Part shown: positions 21,262-21,506 of the stretch, piece after piece
How the letters are laid out: each line of letters begins with the position of its first letter
How positions within the stretch are numbered: position 1 is the stretch's first letter
NCBI GenBank assembly: GCA_040414495.1
Contig: JBEDUI010000146.1
Span: forward strand, 1-21,506
Source: DATAVB01 sp040414495
GTDB lineage: Bacteria > Actinomycetota > Actinomycetes > Mycobacteriales > QHCD01
DNA length: 21,506 nt
Reading direction: 5' to 3'
Translations under genes and position numbers: made by a program
The notes under the pieces: generated by a model
The model's input: only the letters and a program-made list of their open reading frames with translations
What the model was told of the DNA's origin: nothing
Databases searched by the model: none

Positions 21262-21506
21262 ATGACCGATCCATACCGCCGCGATCTCGACCTGGATATC
21301 AGCGAATGTCCAACCGAACTCATCAGCGCTGCCTGGGACGTGACGACGCTCATGCTCGATCGGCTCGATCCCGAGCAGCAACTGCGGTTGATCAGAATCA
21401 GGCAAGCGTATCTTGACGAGATCGAATACCGACAACCGACGGAATTCATCCGCTGGCTGCTCGATTTCCGTGACGGTGGAGACAGTCGGCTGATCAACCC
21501 GCGATC
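21262..21506 (+). CDS. hypothetical protein, 5' part only (runs off the window)
   Basis: An open frame starts at ATG 21262 and continues without a stop to the window edge (81 codons). It begins MTDPYRRDLDLDISECPTEL and continues with a helical stretch rich in Asp, Glu and Arg (TLMLDRLDPEQQLRLIRIRQAYLDEIEYRQPTEF). AAAGGGGACGGA lies just upstream as a possible ribosome-binding site. No signal peptide or membrane segment is visible, and I do not recognise the family. Codon third positions are G/C rich as in neighbouring genes, supporting a real gene. It follows the catalase by 70 bases and may share its transcript. Confidence 0.6.
   Translation, partial: MTDPYRRDLDLDISECPTELISAAWDVTTLMLDRLDPEQQLRLIRIRQAYLDEIEYRQPTEFIRWLLDFRDGGDSRLINPR

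Noticed and set aside
1..21506. CRISPR arrays, tRNA or rRNA genes, prophage, toxin-antitoxin or anti-phage genes
   Set aside because: No regularly spaced repeats, cloverleaf sequences or matching protein families were recognised on either strand.

Overview
This is chromosomal DNA from a GC-rich actinomycete. The evidence is strong G/C at third codon positions, frequent GTG starts, a GAF-ANTAR protein, a SigB/SigF-type sigma factor, a large KatE catalase and a Cys-rich leader peptide of the kind seen upstream of actinobacterial sulfur operons. The species cannot be named from the sequence, although the gene content would fit Mycobacteriales-like genera. No tRNA, rRNA, CRISPR array, transposase or prophage gene was seen.

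Region 1 (about 1-7610) is an organosulfur scavenging island. A seven-gene minus-strand operon reads, in transcription order: ssuA-like lipoprotein (5505-6578), ssuC-like permease (4656-5501), ssuB-like ATPase (3934-4680), an NtaA/DszA-type flavin monooxygenase (2603-3937), a TauD/AtsK-type dioxygenase (1661-2575), an SsuD-like monooxygenase (600-1661) and a flavin reductase (61-567). A further partial gene may follow at the window edge. Almost every junction overlaps or is only a few bases long. An SsuE-like FMN reductase (7093-7608) is divergent. Upstream of ssuA lies a 26-codon leader ORF (6722-6802, minus) ending ...SSFCCRA. Its last codons form one arm of a long hairpin, which looks like a cysteine-sensing attenuator. 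The island should import organic sulfur compounds and release sulfite or sulfate when cysteine is scarce.

Region 2 (about 7640-10740) holds a CDGSH iron-sulfur protein, a heme-oxygenase-like (HDO) iron-containing redox enzyme, a GCS2/YbdK-type carboxylate-amine ligase and an HemK2/MTQ2-like methyltransferase. Together they look like a small uncharacterised modification or biosynthesis cassette.

Region 3 (about 10888-12798) holds a GAF-ANTAR regulator and a Ppx/GppA phosphatase, convergent across a strong hairpin.

Region 4 (about 12900-21506) looks like a stress-response block. It contains a molybdopterin oxidoreductase that has lost its N-terminal [4Fe-4S] cysteines, with a translationally coupled helical partner; a SigB/F-type sigma factor without a visible anti-sigma gene; a PLP-dependent Orn/Lys/Arg decarboxylase; a DUF1360 membrane protein; the KatE catalase; and the start of an unrecognised gene. 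Several of these are preceded by GNNT-N15/16-GGGTA-like sequences that the encoded sigma factor could read.
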